Of a stretch of DNA of 64,000 nt, positions 1 through 11,010 are shown piece after piece. Every line of letters begins with the position of its first letter. Position 1 is the first letter of the stretch. The notes under the pieces are model-generated. The model did no database searches and was not told the origin of the DNA. It saw only the letters and a list, made by a program, of their open reading frames with translations. Position numbers and translations under genes: made by a program. Origin of the DNA: Desmodus rotundus (Eukaryota; Chordata; Mammalia; Chiroptera; Phyllostomidae); contig NC_071392.1 of NCBI RefSeq assembly GCF_022682495.2, forward strand, positions 59,793,459-59,857,458, written 5' to 3'.

Positions 1-1441
1 TCCATTCTAAATGATAGCTTTGCTGGATAGAGTAATCTTGGATGTAGGCCCTTGCCTTTCATGACTTTGAATACTTCTTTCCAGCCCCTTCTTGCCTGTA
101 AGGTCTCTTTGGAGAAGTCAGCTGACAGTCTTATGGGAACTCCTTTGTAGGTAACTGTGTCCTTTTCTCTTGCTGCTTCTAAGATTCTCTCCTTCTGTTT
201 CATCTTAGGTAATGTAATGATGATGTTCCTTGGTGTGTTCCTCCTTGGGTCCAGCTTCTTTGGGACTCTCTGAGCTTCCTGGACTTCCTGGAAGTCTATT
301 TCCTTTGCCAGACTGGGGAAGTTCTCCTTCATTATTTGTTCAAATGAGTTTTCAATGTTTTGTTCTTCCTCTTCTCCTCCTGGCACCCCTATAATTCAGA
401 TGTTGGAATGTTTCAAGATGTCCTGGAGGTTCCTAAGCCTCTCCTCATTTTTCCGAATTCTTGTTTATTCATTATTTTCTGGTTGGATGTTTCTTTCTTC
501 CTTCTGGTCCACACTGTTGATTTGAGTCCCAGTTTCCTTCGCATCACTATTGGTTCCCTGTATATTTTCCTTTGTTTCTCTTAGCATAGCCTTCATTTTT
601 TCATCTAATTTGCAACCAAATTCAAACAATTCTGAGAGCATCCTAATTACCAATGTTTTGAACTGTGCATCTGATAGGTTGGCTATCTCTTTGCTGCTTA
701 GTTGAATTATTTCTGGAGCTTTGATCTGTTCTTTCATTTGGGCCTTTTTTTTTTTTTTGTCTCAGTGTGCCTGTTATGTAAAGGGGTGGAGCCTTAGGTG
801 TTCACTGGGGCGGGGTAAAGCTGGTGGCTGTGCTGTGATGCTGTATGTGGGGGAGGGGCTGAGAGGGAGCAATGGCGCTTGCTCCACTCTCTGCCAGATT
901 TCAGTCACTCCCTCTGCTACCCACAATCAACCTGGGTTCCTCTGGTACTGATTCCTGAGTGGGTGGGCTTGTGGATGCCCTAGGCCCCTGTGGGTCTTTC
1001 CAACGACCTCTCCTATGAGGCTGGGAGTTTCTCCTGCTGCCACCTCAACCCCCATGGGTGTTTTCAATCAGAAGTTTGAGGCTTTATTTCCCCATGCTAG
1101 AGCCCTGGGCTGAGGGGTCTGTTTTGCTCCCACGCCCTTCCTCCCAGTTTATCTACACTCCACATGGGGCTGCAGAGTCTGCTAGCTGTCTCACTGCCTG
1201 TCCCATTCCACCACGTCTCTGGGTCCAGCCGCATCACTAGGAGTCCTCTGCCTCGGCTGCCTGTTTCTGCCCCTCCTACCGGTCTGGATGAATGTTTCTT
1301 CTTTATCTCCTTGGTTGTCAGACTTCCGTATGGTTCGATTTTCTGTCAATTCTGGTTGTTTTTTGTTTTTAAATTGTTGTTTTCCTTCTTTTGGTTGTGC
1401 GAGGAGGCGCAGTGTGTCTACCTACGCCTCCATCTTGGTTT
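1..1441 (-). mobile_element. HAL1 (ORF1-only LINE-1 relative), 5' portion
   Basis: The minus strand starts near 1441 with a leader beginning AACCAAGATGGAGGCGTAGG, the same 5' end as the complete HAL1 at 56260. It then carries ORF1 and runs off the left edge of the window. The ORF1 N-terminus (737-465) is a charged, coiled-coil-like segment with NLSDAQFKTLVIRML, shared with the other HAL1 copies. The RNA-binding region lies at about 350-1 and is frameshifted. ORF1 of this family is an RNA-binding chaperone; HAL1 lacks the ORF2 endonuclease and reverse transcriptase and is thought to be moved by L1 enzymes. Whether the 3' end lies just outside the window cannot be seen. Confidence 0.8.
465..737 (-). 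pseudogene. HAL1 ORF1 N-terminal coiled-coil remnant
   Basis: A 90-codon frame reading MKEQIKAPEIIQLSSKEI... It matches position for position the opening frame of the HAL1 at 56903 (MKGWIKTPEKIQLSVEEI...). It is rich in Glu, Lys and Leu and is probably the trimerising coiled coil of an L1-type ORF1p. It stops before the RNA-recognition region, which continues in another frame nearer the window edge. Not a functional gene. Confidence 0.7.
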
Positions 1442-2440
1442 TCCCATACTGGTTTTTATTAATTTAATAGGAAGTAAGAAACATTTTCAGGTCTGGATAA
1501 TTTTGCTGTTTAATGGTGTCTGTTTAGCTGCAGGGTCAGCTAAAAAATTTCTTTTTGTTTCCATGGTGGGAGCTTTAGAAAACCCTGGGATTTTTATAAT
1601 TTCCAGTTGTTTCAGTTTTTGTATGACATCTAATAATTTGCTATTTACTTTCCATTCTCTATGGCCTGCCCTGAGATAGTTAAGAAACCTTGCTTCTTCA
1701 ACAATCTTCTGAAGTTGTGAGCTACATCAAAAGCATAGTTATTATCAGTGTAAATATGGAATATTTGATCTTTGGCCAAGTGACAAGTCAGAGTTAAAAA
1801 TTAATTACTTTTGTTGGGCAAATTTTATTCATGTAAATAAGAACTTACAGTTAGGTCCACCATGGAAGTTATTACAGATCCAGTTCAGTAACATTCTTGT
1901 TTATCTTTCAAAGATCTGCCTGTAAACCAAATTGTCAAATAGGAACAAGAAAGTGGTCAGGTGAATTTGATTTTAATAAGCCACATAGAGGCTGAGCCAT
2001 TAATAAAATTTGGAATCCAACTGTGACAATATCCAGTGAAAGTCAGGAGTCCTCTAAATTGCTTTCTTGGTTTTGGAAGAGGAAAAGATATAATTTCTCT
2101 TGAATATTGCAGTGGCAACTTGTAGCCCACCCTTACATATCATATAACCAAAATATTTTATCTGGGATACCAGAATCACAGCTTGATCTTTTGGGAGTTT
2201 AGTAATTTTCTAGAGCATCAACATATCTAAATCATCCACATATTGGATTAGAGAAATCCAATATGAAATCTCTAGGAAATTTAACATGATTTAAAACAGC
2301 TTTTAGTATATAAGACAATAGGTGAGACTCTTAATATATACTTGGGGTATTACCGTCCCAGGAAACTTGTAATCTTCCCAGGTGAAAGCAAAGAGGTATA
2401 AAAAGAGAACTTAGTTGTTGTTGTTATGCCAAGTTGTCTA
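1442..2440 (-). pseudogene. Retroviral pol relic (RT end to RNase H)
   Basis: Reading the minus strand from about 2440 down, degenerate frames give an RT segment with QYVDDL (near 2235-2250), then a connection segment with SSSKTKKAI, then an RNase H segment with YTDNNYAFDVAHNF (near 1720-1760) and a C-terminal RNase H stretch. This order is that of class I (gammaretrovirus-like) pol. Many stops and frameshifts show age. The RT catalytic YVDD and an RNase H Asp can still be read. The HAL1 at 1-1441 truncates the downstream end. It may belong to the same provirus as the antisense LTR at 12258-12878. Confidence 0.7.
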
Positions 2441-2479
2441 TGTAATTTTAAGCATCTCAAATAGGCCTAGTTATTTTAA

Positions 2480-2816
2480 AAACATTTTTAAAATTATTTT
2501 CAGTTTTTCTGATTTTGAAAATAATACATGTTCACTATTTAAAAGTTGAGGGGAAAAATTTTCCATAGTTTTATTATCCAGAGATAGGTATTCTTAATGT
2601 TTTGGTGTGCTTTCTGACAATTATCTCTTTTGTATGTGTGTGTATAATGTATTTTATATGGTCGAGATCACTGTGTGACAATTTTAGAGCCATCTATTTT
2701 AGCTTTTCAGATCATTAAATTTATAAACAATTTTTATTGCATAATATCTCCTTCACAGGGATAGATTCTAATTTAACAAATTATTCCTATATTTGGGGGC
2801 TTTAGGTAGTTTTCAG
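2480..2816 (+). repeat. Ancient interspersed repeat, probably L1M-type 3'UTR
   Basis: The stretch 'aataatacatgttcactatttaaaa ...' followed by 'ccagagataggtattcttaatgtttt' resembles the 3' region of old mammalian L1M subfamilies. It is strongly diverged and ends where the poly-T of the minus-strand L1 begins. The family name is a guess from memory. Confidence 0.4.
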
Positions 2817-3084
2817 TTTTTTTTAATTTTTATTGTTATTCAATTACACTTGTATACCTTTCCTCCCCATCCCTCCACCCCACCCCAGCTGAACCCACCT
2901 CCTTCCCTCACCTCCACTCTCCCTCTTGGTTTTATCCATGTGTCCTTTATAGTAGTTCCTCTAATCCCCTCTCCTCACTGTCCCCTCCCCACTCCCCCCT
3001 GGCTATTGTTAGATTGTTCTTAACTTCAATGTCTCTGGTTATATTTTGTTTCCTTTTTTTTTTTTCTATTTATTATGTTCCAGT

Positions 3085-6000
3085 TAAAGGTGAGATCATA
3101 TGGTATTTGTCCCTCACCTCCTGCCTTATTTCACTTAGCATAATGCTCTCCAGTTTCATCCAAGCTGTTGCAAAGGGTATAAGCTCCTTCTTTCTCTCTG
3201 CTGCGTAGAATTACATTGTGTAAATATACCATAGTTTTTGGATCCACTCGTTTGCTGATGGGCACTTAGGTTGCTTCCAGTGCTTGGCTATTGTAAATTG
3301 TGCTGCTATGAACATTGGGGTGCACAGGTTCTTTTGGATTGGTGTTTCAGGGTTCTTAGGGTATAATCCCAGCAGCAGAATTGCTGGGTAAAAGGGCAGA
3401 TCCATTTTTAGTTTTCTGAGGAAATTCCATACTGTTTTCCACAGTGGCCTCACTAGTCTGCATTCCCACCAACAGTGCACTAGGGTTCCCTTTTGTCCTC
3501 ATCCTCTCCAACATTTGTTTGTGGATTTGTTTATGTTGGCCACTCTGACTGGTGTGAGATGGTACCTCATTGTGGTTTTAATTTGCATCTCTCTGATGGC
3601 TAGTGATGCTGAGCATCTTTTCATATGTCTCTGGGCCCTCTGTATGTCTTCCTTGGAGAAGTGTCTGTTCAAGTCCTTTGCCCATTTTTCAATTGGATTG
3701 TTTGTCTTCCTGGAGTGGAGTTGTGTGAGTTCTTTACATATTTTGGAGAACGGGCCCTTGTCTGAGGTATCATTGGCGAATATGTTTTCCCATACTGTTG
3801 GTTCTCTTTGTAATTTGGTGCTGTTTTCTTTAGCCATGCAGAAGCTTTTTATTTTGATGAGGTCCCATTTGTTTATTCTTTCCTTTATGTCCCTTGGCTT
3901 AGGGGACATGTCTGTGAGGATGTTGCTGCGTGGAATGCCTGAGATTTTCCTGCCAATGTTTTCCTCAAGGACTTTCATGGTGTTACAACTTATATTTAAG
4001 TCTTTTATCCATCTTGAGTTTATTTTCGTGTATGGCGTAAGTTGGTGATCGAGTTTCATTTTTTTGCACGTAGCTGTCCATATCTCCCAACACCATTTGT
4101 TGAAGAGACTATTTTAGCTCCATTTTATGATCTGCCTCCTTTGTCAAATATTAATTGACCATGAAGACTGGGGTTTATTTCTGGGCTCTCTGTTCTGTTC
4201 CATTGGTCTATGTGCCTGTTTTTATGCCAGTACCAGGCTGTTTTGATGACAGTGGCCTTGTAATAGAGTTTGATATCAGGTATTGTGATCCCTCCTGCTT
4301 TGTTCTTCTTTCTCAAAATTGCTGCAGCTATTCGGGGTCGTTTATGGTTCCAAATAAATTTCTGAAATGTTCGTTCTATATCTGTGAAATATGTCATGGG
4401 TACTCTAATAGGGATTGCATTGAATCTATAAATTGCTTTGGGTAGTATGGCCATTTTGATGATGTTAATTCTTCCAATCCATGAACATGGTACATGCTTC
4501 CATTTGTTTGTATCTTCCTTAATTTCTTTCTTCAGTGTTGTGTAGTTTTCTGAATACAGGTCTTTTACCTCCTTGATTAGGTTTATTCCTAACTACTTTA
4601 TTTTTCTTGTTGCTATATCAAATGGGATTATTTTCCTGATTTCTGTTTCTGCAGTTTCATTGTTGGTGTACAGGAATGCCTTTGATTTCTGAGTATTGAC
4701 TTTGTATCCAGCTGTTTTGCCAACATTTATTAGGTCCAGTAGTTTTTTCGTGGAGTCTATAGGATTTTCCACATACACTATCATGTCATCTGCAAATAGT
4801 GACAGTTTCATTTCCTCCTTTCAAATTTGGATGCCTTTTATTGCTTTTTCTTGTCTGATTGCTGTGGCTAGGACTTCCAATACTATGTTGAATAGGAGTG
4901 GTGAGAGAGGGCATCCTTGTCTTGTTCCTGATCTTAGTGGGAAAGCTCTAAGTTTTTGTCCATTGAGTATGATGTTGGCTGTAGGTCTCTCATATATGGC
5001 CTTTATTATGTTGAGGAATACTCCTTCTATTCCCACTTTGCTGAGTGTTTTTATCAGAAATGGGTGCTCTACCTTATCAAATGCTTTTTCCGCATCTATT
5101 GATATTATGATGTGATTTTTGTCTTGGCAGTTATTGATGTGATGTATTATGTTTATTGATTTGTGAATATTGTACCATCCTTGCATCCCTGGGATGAATC
5201 CCACTTGGTCATGGTGGATGATCTTTTTAATGTATGGCTGGATGCAGTCTGCTAAAATTTTGTTGAGAATTTTAGCATCTATGTTCATCAGCGATATTGG
5301 CCTGAAGTTTTCTTTTTTTGTTGTGTCTTTATCTGGTTTTTGGATTACTATGATGCTGGCTTCACAAGAAGATTTTGGGAGTCTTCCATCACTTTGGATT
5401 TTTTCGAAGAGACTGTGAAGGATAGGGGTTAGCTCTTCCTTAAATGCTTTGTAGAATTCTGTGAAGTCATCTGGTCCAGGGCTTTTTTGTGTTGGGAGTT
5501 TTTGATGACTGCTTCAATTTCGTCTGCTGTTATTGGTCTGTTCAGGTTTTCTACTTCTTCATTCAGTTTTGGAACATTATATTTTTCTGGAAATGTGTCC
5601 ATTTCACCTAGGTTTTCAAATTTCTTGGCATACAGTTCTTGGTAGTAATTTCTTACAATCCTTTATATTTCTGTGGTATCACTTTTAATCTCTCCTCTTT
5701 CATTTCTAATTGTGTTTATTTGGATCCTCTCTCTTTTTTTCTTGATGAGCCTACTTAAAGGCTTGTCGATTTTGTTTATCTTTTCAAAGAACCAGCTCCG
5801 GGATTCATTGATTCTTAGAATTGTGCTTTTAGTCTCTATGTCATTTAGTTCTGCTCTGATCTTGGTTATTTCCTTCCTTCTGCTTGCTCTGGGCTCTCTT
5901 TGTTGTTGTTCCTTCAGTTCTTATAGGAGTAGGGTTGGGTTGTTTGTTTGAAATGTTTCTATCTTTTTAAGGTAGGCCTGTATTGCTATGAACTTCCCTC

Positions 6001-6876
6001 TCAAGACTGTCTTTTCTGTGTCCCATAGGTTTTGGGTTGTTGTGAGTTCATTTTCATTTGTTTCCAGAAAGTTTTTGATTTCTTCCATAATCTTGTTTTG
6101 ACCCATTCATTGTTTAATAGCATGCTATTCAGTCTCCTTGATTTTGAGTGTTTTGAGTTTTTTCCTTTGGGGTTGGTTTTTAGTTTCAGTCCTTTGTGGT
6201 CAGAGAAAATGCTTGGTATGATTTCAGTTTTCTTGAATTTGTTGAGGCTTGCTTTGTGTCCTATCATGTGGTCTATCTTTGAAAAAGTTCCATGTACAAT
6301 TGAAAAGAATGTGTATTTTGCTTCTTTGGGATGAAAAGCTCTATATATATCAGTTAAGTCCATTTCCTCTAGGTTATTGTTAAGTGACACAATATCCTTG
6401 TTGATATTTTGTTTGGGAGACCTGTCCACTTTTGATAGTGGGGTGTTAAAGTCCCCTACTATAATTGTGTTGCTATCAATATCTCTCTTGTAGTCCTCCA
6501 AGATTTTCTTTATGTATTTGGGTGCTCCAATATTGGGTGCATATATATTTACAATGTTTATGTCTTCTTGGTAGTGCCTTCCTTTGAGTATTATGAAGTG
6601 ACCTTCTGGGTCTCTCTTTATGGCCCTTCTTTGGCAGTCTATTTTGTCTGATATGAGTATTGCTACCCCTGCTTTTTTTTCCTGTCCGTTTGCTTGGAAA
6701 ATTTGTTTCTAGCCCTTCACTTTCAGTCTGTGTACGTCTTTTGTCCTGAGATGGGTCTCTTGTAGGCAGCATATGTGTGGGTCATATTTTCTTATCCATT
6801 CAGCTATTCTATGTCTTTTGATTGGAGCATTTAATCCATTTACATTTAAGGTTATTATCGATAGGTAGTTATTCAT
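3085..6876 (-). pseudogene. L1 ORF2 (endonuclease / reverse transcriptase), broken
   Basis: The start is the ATG at 6876 (MNNYLSIITLNVNGLN...), directly after ORF1. The N-terminal APE-type endonuclease runs to about 6100 and shows VGDFNTPLS and SDHKGLKL, the family's catalytic Asp and SDH motifs. The RT domain shows [11 protein letters not shown] (about 4900) and FADDM (about 4782-4796). The Cys-rich C-terminal region is near 3420-3530, where the window shows HCWWECRL. The frame breaks at several places (about 6490, 6010, 4815, 4590, 4100, 3490). ORF2p nicks target DNA and reverse-transcribes L1 RNA by target-primed reverse transcription; this copy cannot. Confidence 0.85.
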
Positions 6877-6889
6877 TGCCATTTTTTCA

Positions 6890-7861
6890 TATCTGTGTTC
6901 CTCTGTCTTTCTCTTTTCCTTCCTTTACTTAGACCAGTCCCTTTAGCATCTCTTGCAGAGCTGGTTTGGTGGAGCTGTATTCTTTTAGACTTCTTTTGTC
7001 TGGGAAACTCTTTATTTGGCCTTCTATCTTGATTGAGAGCCTTGCTGGGTAAAGTAGTCTTGGTTGCAGGCCTCTGGTTCTCATTACTTGGAATATTTTT
7101 TTGCCATTCTCTTCTGTCTTGGAGCGTTTCCATTGAGAAGTCAGTAGCCAAAGTTATTGGGTCTCCCTTGTATGTTACTTCCTGTTTCTCCCTTGCTGCC
7201 TTTAAGATCCTCTCTTTGTCTTGGAAATTTGCCATTTTAATGATGATGTGTCTTGCAGTGGGTCTCTTTGGGTTCCTCTTGCTTGGGACTCTCTGTGTTT
7301 CCTGGATTTGGGTGACTTTTTCTCTCCTCAGATTAGGGAAATTTTCCATCATTACTTTTTCAAACAGGTTTCCTATCCCTTGCTCTTCTTCTTCTCCTTC
7401 TGGTATTCCTATTATATGGATATTGTTACGTTTCATGTTGTCCTGCATTTCCCGATTGCCTCTTTATTCTTTCTGAGCCTCTTTTCCTTTTCTTGCTCTT
7501 TCTGGGTGTTTTTTTCTACTTTGTCCTCCAGCTCGCTGATCCGATCCACTGCTTCATCAAGTCTGCTTTTCATTTCTTCTAGTGTGTTCTTCAATTCAGA
7601 AATTGTATTCTTCATTTCCTCTTGGCCCTTGTTGATAGTTTCTATTTCCTTTCTCATGTTGATATAGTTTGCAGTGAGTTCATTGTAGTTTCCCTGTAGT
7701 TTCTAGTAGTTCTCTTTGAGCTTAGAGAGCTCAGTGAGCTTCCTGATGACCATTGATTTGAACTCAGTATCTAATAGTTGACTTGCCTCTTTTTCAGTTA
7801 GCATTCTTTCTGCGGCTTCCTCCTTTCCTTTCATTTGGGTATTGTTGCTTTGTCTTCCCAT
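6890..7861 (-). pseudogene. L1 ORF1 (RNA-binding chaperone), frameshifted
   Basis: The start is the ATG at 7861 (MGRQSNNTQMKGKEE...). A coiled-coil segment with heptad-like Glu/Lys/Leu spacing spans 7657-7433. A shifted frame from 7448 contains IIGIPEGEEEEQGI, then the RNA-recognition part with RHIIIKMANFQDKERILKAA, and the C-terminal domain start with ITLATDFSMETLQ. ORF1p forms trimers that coat L1 RNA. At least one frameshift near 7440 separates coiled coil from RRM, and another breaks the C-terminal domain. Not functional. Confidence 0.8.
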
Positions 7862-8967
7862 TGTTTGTGAGACTCTTCTGGTTAGCCTCTGCTTCTTAAA
7901 TTGATCTATTCTGACTCCCAGGGTTTATGGTATGAGCTTCTATGGTAGAATGCTATTGGGATTCAGTGGTGGTGTCTCCTTAATCTCCTGTGCTCAGTGG
8001 TCTTGAGCTGACATTTATGGGGGTAACACCGTCTAACTCTGGTCTTTTCAGCACTCCAGGTTTTGTTGTCTCACCTGAGGGAAAAAAGAGGAATGGGCAA
8101 AAAAAAATAAAGAGAGAGAGAGAAGAAGGGAAGGAGGGAAAAAGGGAATAGAAAAGGAAAGGAAGGAAGGGAGTAGGAATAAAGAAAGGTCGGAGGCAAG
8201 ATAAGAAGGAATTTTAACAAAAATTAAAACAACAGAATAAATAAAAGAAGGCAAGAAGAAGGAATAAAAGGGTAAAGGATGGAAGGAAGAAGGAATAAAA
8301 AAAGGAAAGAAGGACAGAAAGGAAGAAGGAATTCAGGGGGAAATGAGGAAAGAAAAAAAAAGAAGGAAAAAAAAAAGTGGTCTTCTGCTGGCTTTAAACT
8401 GGTCAGGTTAGTTCTGCTGGTTGTCCTGTCTGTGGAACGGGAGGGGGTGGTTGGAAGGATTGGTTTCACTCTTCTCCCTTCCTGAGCCACAGTCTTCACT
8501 GTTGTTCAGCCTTCAGTCTAGTTCCTCCTTGTCCTTCTGCTCCCCATTAGGCCTTTAGTTCACCAGCTGTGCTGTCCTTGAGTTGCACCTATTAGGGGCA
8601 ACTCACATTCCACCTTCTTGCTCTTTGCTGTCTTAGATGCTAGGGGCTCTGAGTGCTGCTATGGGGTAGTTCAGCCCCCTACTGGGTTGAGTCTTTCCGG
8701 GGAATTCAGTCTCCCCTAGCCCTGTAGCTCCCCTCTGCTGGGCGTTCTGCCTTCCTCCTAGAGAGCCAGTAGGCCCTGCAGAGTTCTATGCGCAGGGGCT
8801 ACGTATGAGTTTTTCAGAACCTGTGCTTTTCGGTGTGGTTGCCTGCAGGCAGCCAGGCTGTTGATGGGGTTGTGTAGCCGATCTCCGCTTTAGACTTCGG
8901 TTGGTTGCTGATCCCCCGCTTTGGGTCTGTGCGCGGGGGCAGCCAGCCACTGATCCCACTTTTTTCT
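7862..8967 (-). promoter_or_regulatory. L1 5'UTR (internal promoter region)
   Basis: This lies between the 5' end and ORF1. The part at about 8090-8390 is almost purely purine on the plus strand (GGAA/GAAGG/AAAG runs), so pyrimidine-rich on the L1 sense strand. The part at 8400-8967 is GC-richer with several CpGs. By position this is the internal promoter; activity cannot be judged. Confidence 0.65.
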
Positions 8968-10353
8968 TTTTTTAAATAAAGAAAGAGAACAAATCTGTGA
9001 GGTATTCCACGGCCCATTGGATTAACTCAAAGTCATCTCTCAGTTAAAAAGTCTCATAAAATTTAAACTTTAGGAAGGTTTTCCAAATACACTAACCAAA
9101 AGATCATAACATAAAACTTTTTGTAATACTTGGTAAAATAAACACATTTTTTGGTAATAACTCTAAGACATTCATCAAACTTAAACCAATTTTAACATTA
9201 AATACTTTGTCAAAACCATAGTACCCTGCTTAATTTATGTAAGTATTTAATTTCTTTAAGCCAATAACATATTACAACCTAGTAATATCATCTGGAAGCA
9301 GAAAAAACATACTACACATATATACAGATGAACACACATTACATCAAAACAACATAGATGGGCATCATACACATAATCTAAATTACTAATTTTTGTAGAG
9401 AAGGCAAGGACAACTTTAGTCACTTAAGATTTTAGCTAAAGGTTACAAACTTAAAACTTTTCAAAAACTTCTATGTTCTTCACAACCTTCTATAAAATTT
9501 TTTACAACTTTCATCTTTTCACAAACCTTCTTACCCCTTTAGAAATAACCATCTTAAAACTGCTCACTTTCTCCCTTGTCCTTCAAAATTTATCTCCATA
9601 CTTTACATCTTTCATTACTCAACCCATACAACTTCTTTCCATATTAATTAAAATTTCTAATTCTTAAAAAAACTCAATATTCAATGATAATCAAAAAGTA
9701 ACCAGAATTCCTTTACACATTTCCTGACCTTCAGAAACATAGGTTTCTCTATTAGCAAACACGCTCTCACTTTCATGAAATACACTTCCAAAAAAACACA
9801 AGACATTCATCAACAGCTCCAAACCCAGTCTACAGTCTTTCTGCAATAAAAAGCCAAAAGCAGGTGAACTTAAAACTTTTTCTTAAGTGATCAATCAATG
9901 TTTTACCATTTCAAATTAGCTAGATATCCATTATTTCAATCAGAATTTACCAATTAAAAAGGAATAGCTGAAATAAGTTAAATTGATTTGACCTAATATG
10001 GCTAAGTTTTCAAATCTCTTCATAAGATTTTATCTTCCAAAAAATTTGCATTTTAGAAAATGGTCCAGATAAGGGTACTTGGAGACAATGTATTTGCATT
10101 TCAAAGATAGAATTTAGCTTTTGAAGCCTTCTTTATTTCAGAGACAGTCAATGAAATTTCTTATTGACTTCTTTTTTAAAAGAAGTTATCTGTGCTTCTT
10201 TCAGAAGCTTCTAATTTTGAAAACAACATATACTTGCCATTCATTCAGTTTAATTTTAGAGCTGGCATTTTTCTAATTTAGCATGCAAAAATATTAATTT
10301 AGGTGCTGAAAACAACTTCATTTGGCCATTTTAAGTTAATATAATTTCTAGTT
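8968..10353. other. Unassigned AT-rich stretch, possibly retroviral interior
   Basis: No gene and no recognisable repeat. On the minus strand it is A/T/G-rich with long phrases such as AAAGTTTTAAGTTTGTAACC, without extended frames. It lies between the pol relic (1442-2440) and the antisense LTR with PBS-like sequence (12234-12878), so it could be decayed gag/leader sequence of that provirus. That is inference only. Confidence 0.3.
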
Positions 10354-10369
10354 AAACCTCCCCATTTCT
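10354..10369. repeat. Left target-site duplication of twin-primed L1
   Basis: AAACCTCCCCATTTCT, repeated without mismatch at 10831-10846 on the other side of the insertion. Confidence 0.9.
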
Positions 10370-10830
10370 TTTAATTGTTGATGTTGTTATTGTTCAAGTA
10401 CAGTTGTTTCCATTTCTCCCCCAACACTTCCCCACCCTGCCCCATCCTTCCACACCTCCCACCCGTGATCCTACCTTCTTTGGCTTTGTCCATGTGTCCT
10501 TTACTTATGTTCCTTGATGACCTGTTCCCCCCCTCTGATTACTGTCCATTTGTTCTTTATTTCAATGTCTCTGTTTATATTTTGCTTGCTTCTTTGTTTT
10601 GTTGATTAGGTTCCACTTACAGGTGAGATCATTTGGTATTTGTCTGTCACCTGCTGGCTTATTTCACTTAGTACCCTGAATGGCCACAGCAATTTTGAGA
10701 AAGAAGAACAAAGTTGGAGGGATCGCAACACCTGATATCAAACTATATTACAAGGCCACGGTAATCAAAACAGTCTGATACTGGCATAAGAACACATAGA
10801 TCAATGGAACAGAATAGAGAGCCCAGAAAA
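10370..10830. mobile_element. 5'-inverted (twin-primed) LINE-1 insertion
   Basis: From 10370 to about 10674 the sequence is the L1 3' end in minus orientation (poly-T side at the left, then the pyrimidine-rich 3'UTR). At about 10675 it switches abruptly to plus-orientation ORF2 sequence (through 10830), a part that lies well upstream in L1. Perfect 16-bp direct repeats (10354-10369 and 10831-10846) flank the whole unit, so both pieces arrived together. A 3' segment joined to an inverted upstream segment is the signature of twin priming during L1 integration. Confidence 0.9.
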
Positions 10831-10846
10831 AAACCTCCCCATTTCT
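10831..10846. repeat. Right target-site duplication of twin-primed L1
   Basis: AAACCTCCCCATTTCT, identical to 10354-10369. Confidence 0.9.
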
Positions 10847-11010
10847 ATAACACACTTATAAGTTTAGGCCTTCTACCAGGAGTATTAATGAGGGTTGGGG
10901 TCTGGCATTTTCTGTCCTTGGAGAAACAACTTCCCATGTCAATTGTAGTTTTCTTTTGGCATTTGTAGAGTCTGTACTTCAGAATCTTAGAAAGCAATTT
11001 CAATTGAAAG
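10847..11010 (-). other. Possible retroviral gag leader remnant
   Basis: The minus strand holds a short frame beginning MGSCFSKDRK, a Met-Gly start like a myristoylated matrix protein. It lies downstream of the antisense LTR/PBS at 12234-12878. It is short and decayed, and the gag reading is weak. Confidence 0.25.

Larger units (their letters stand above)
2817..8967 (-). mobile_element. LINE-1, near full-length, minus strand, defective
   Basis: On the minus strand the order is 5'UTR (8967-7862), ORF1 (7861 to about 6890), ORF2 (6876 to about 3085), 3'UTR and A-tail (poly-T from 2817 on plus). About 6.15 kb, the usual full L1 length. Both ORFs are broken by frameshifts and stops, so the copy cannot move itself. 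Relative integrity suggests it is younger than the surrounding retroviral relics, which it interrupts. The 5' end near 8967 starts around GGGATCAGTGGCTGGCTGCC. I could not find a convincing target-site duplication. Confidence 0.9.

Noticed and set aside
1164..1679. 171-codon plus-strand frame
   Set aside because: Lies across the antisense HAL1 leader and the antisense pol relic; crosses an element junction at 1441, so it is accidental.
3515..4048. 177-codon plus-strand open frame
   Set aside because: It is the antisense of L1 ORF2; the minus strand holds the recognisable coding sequence.
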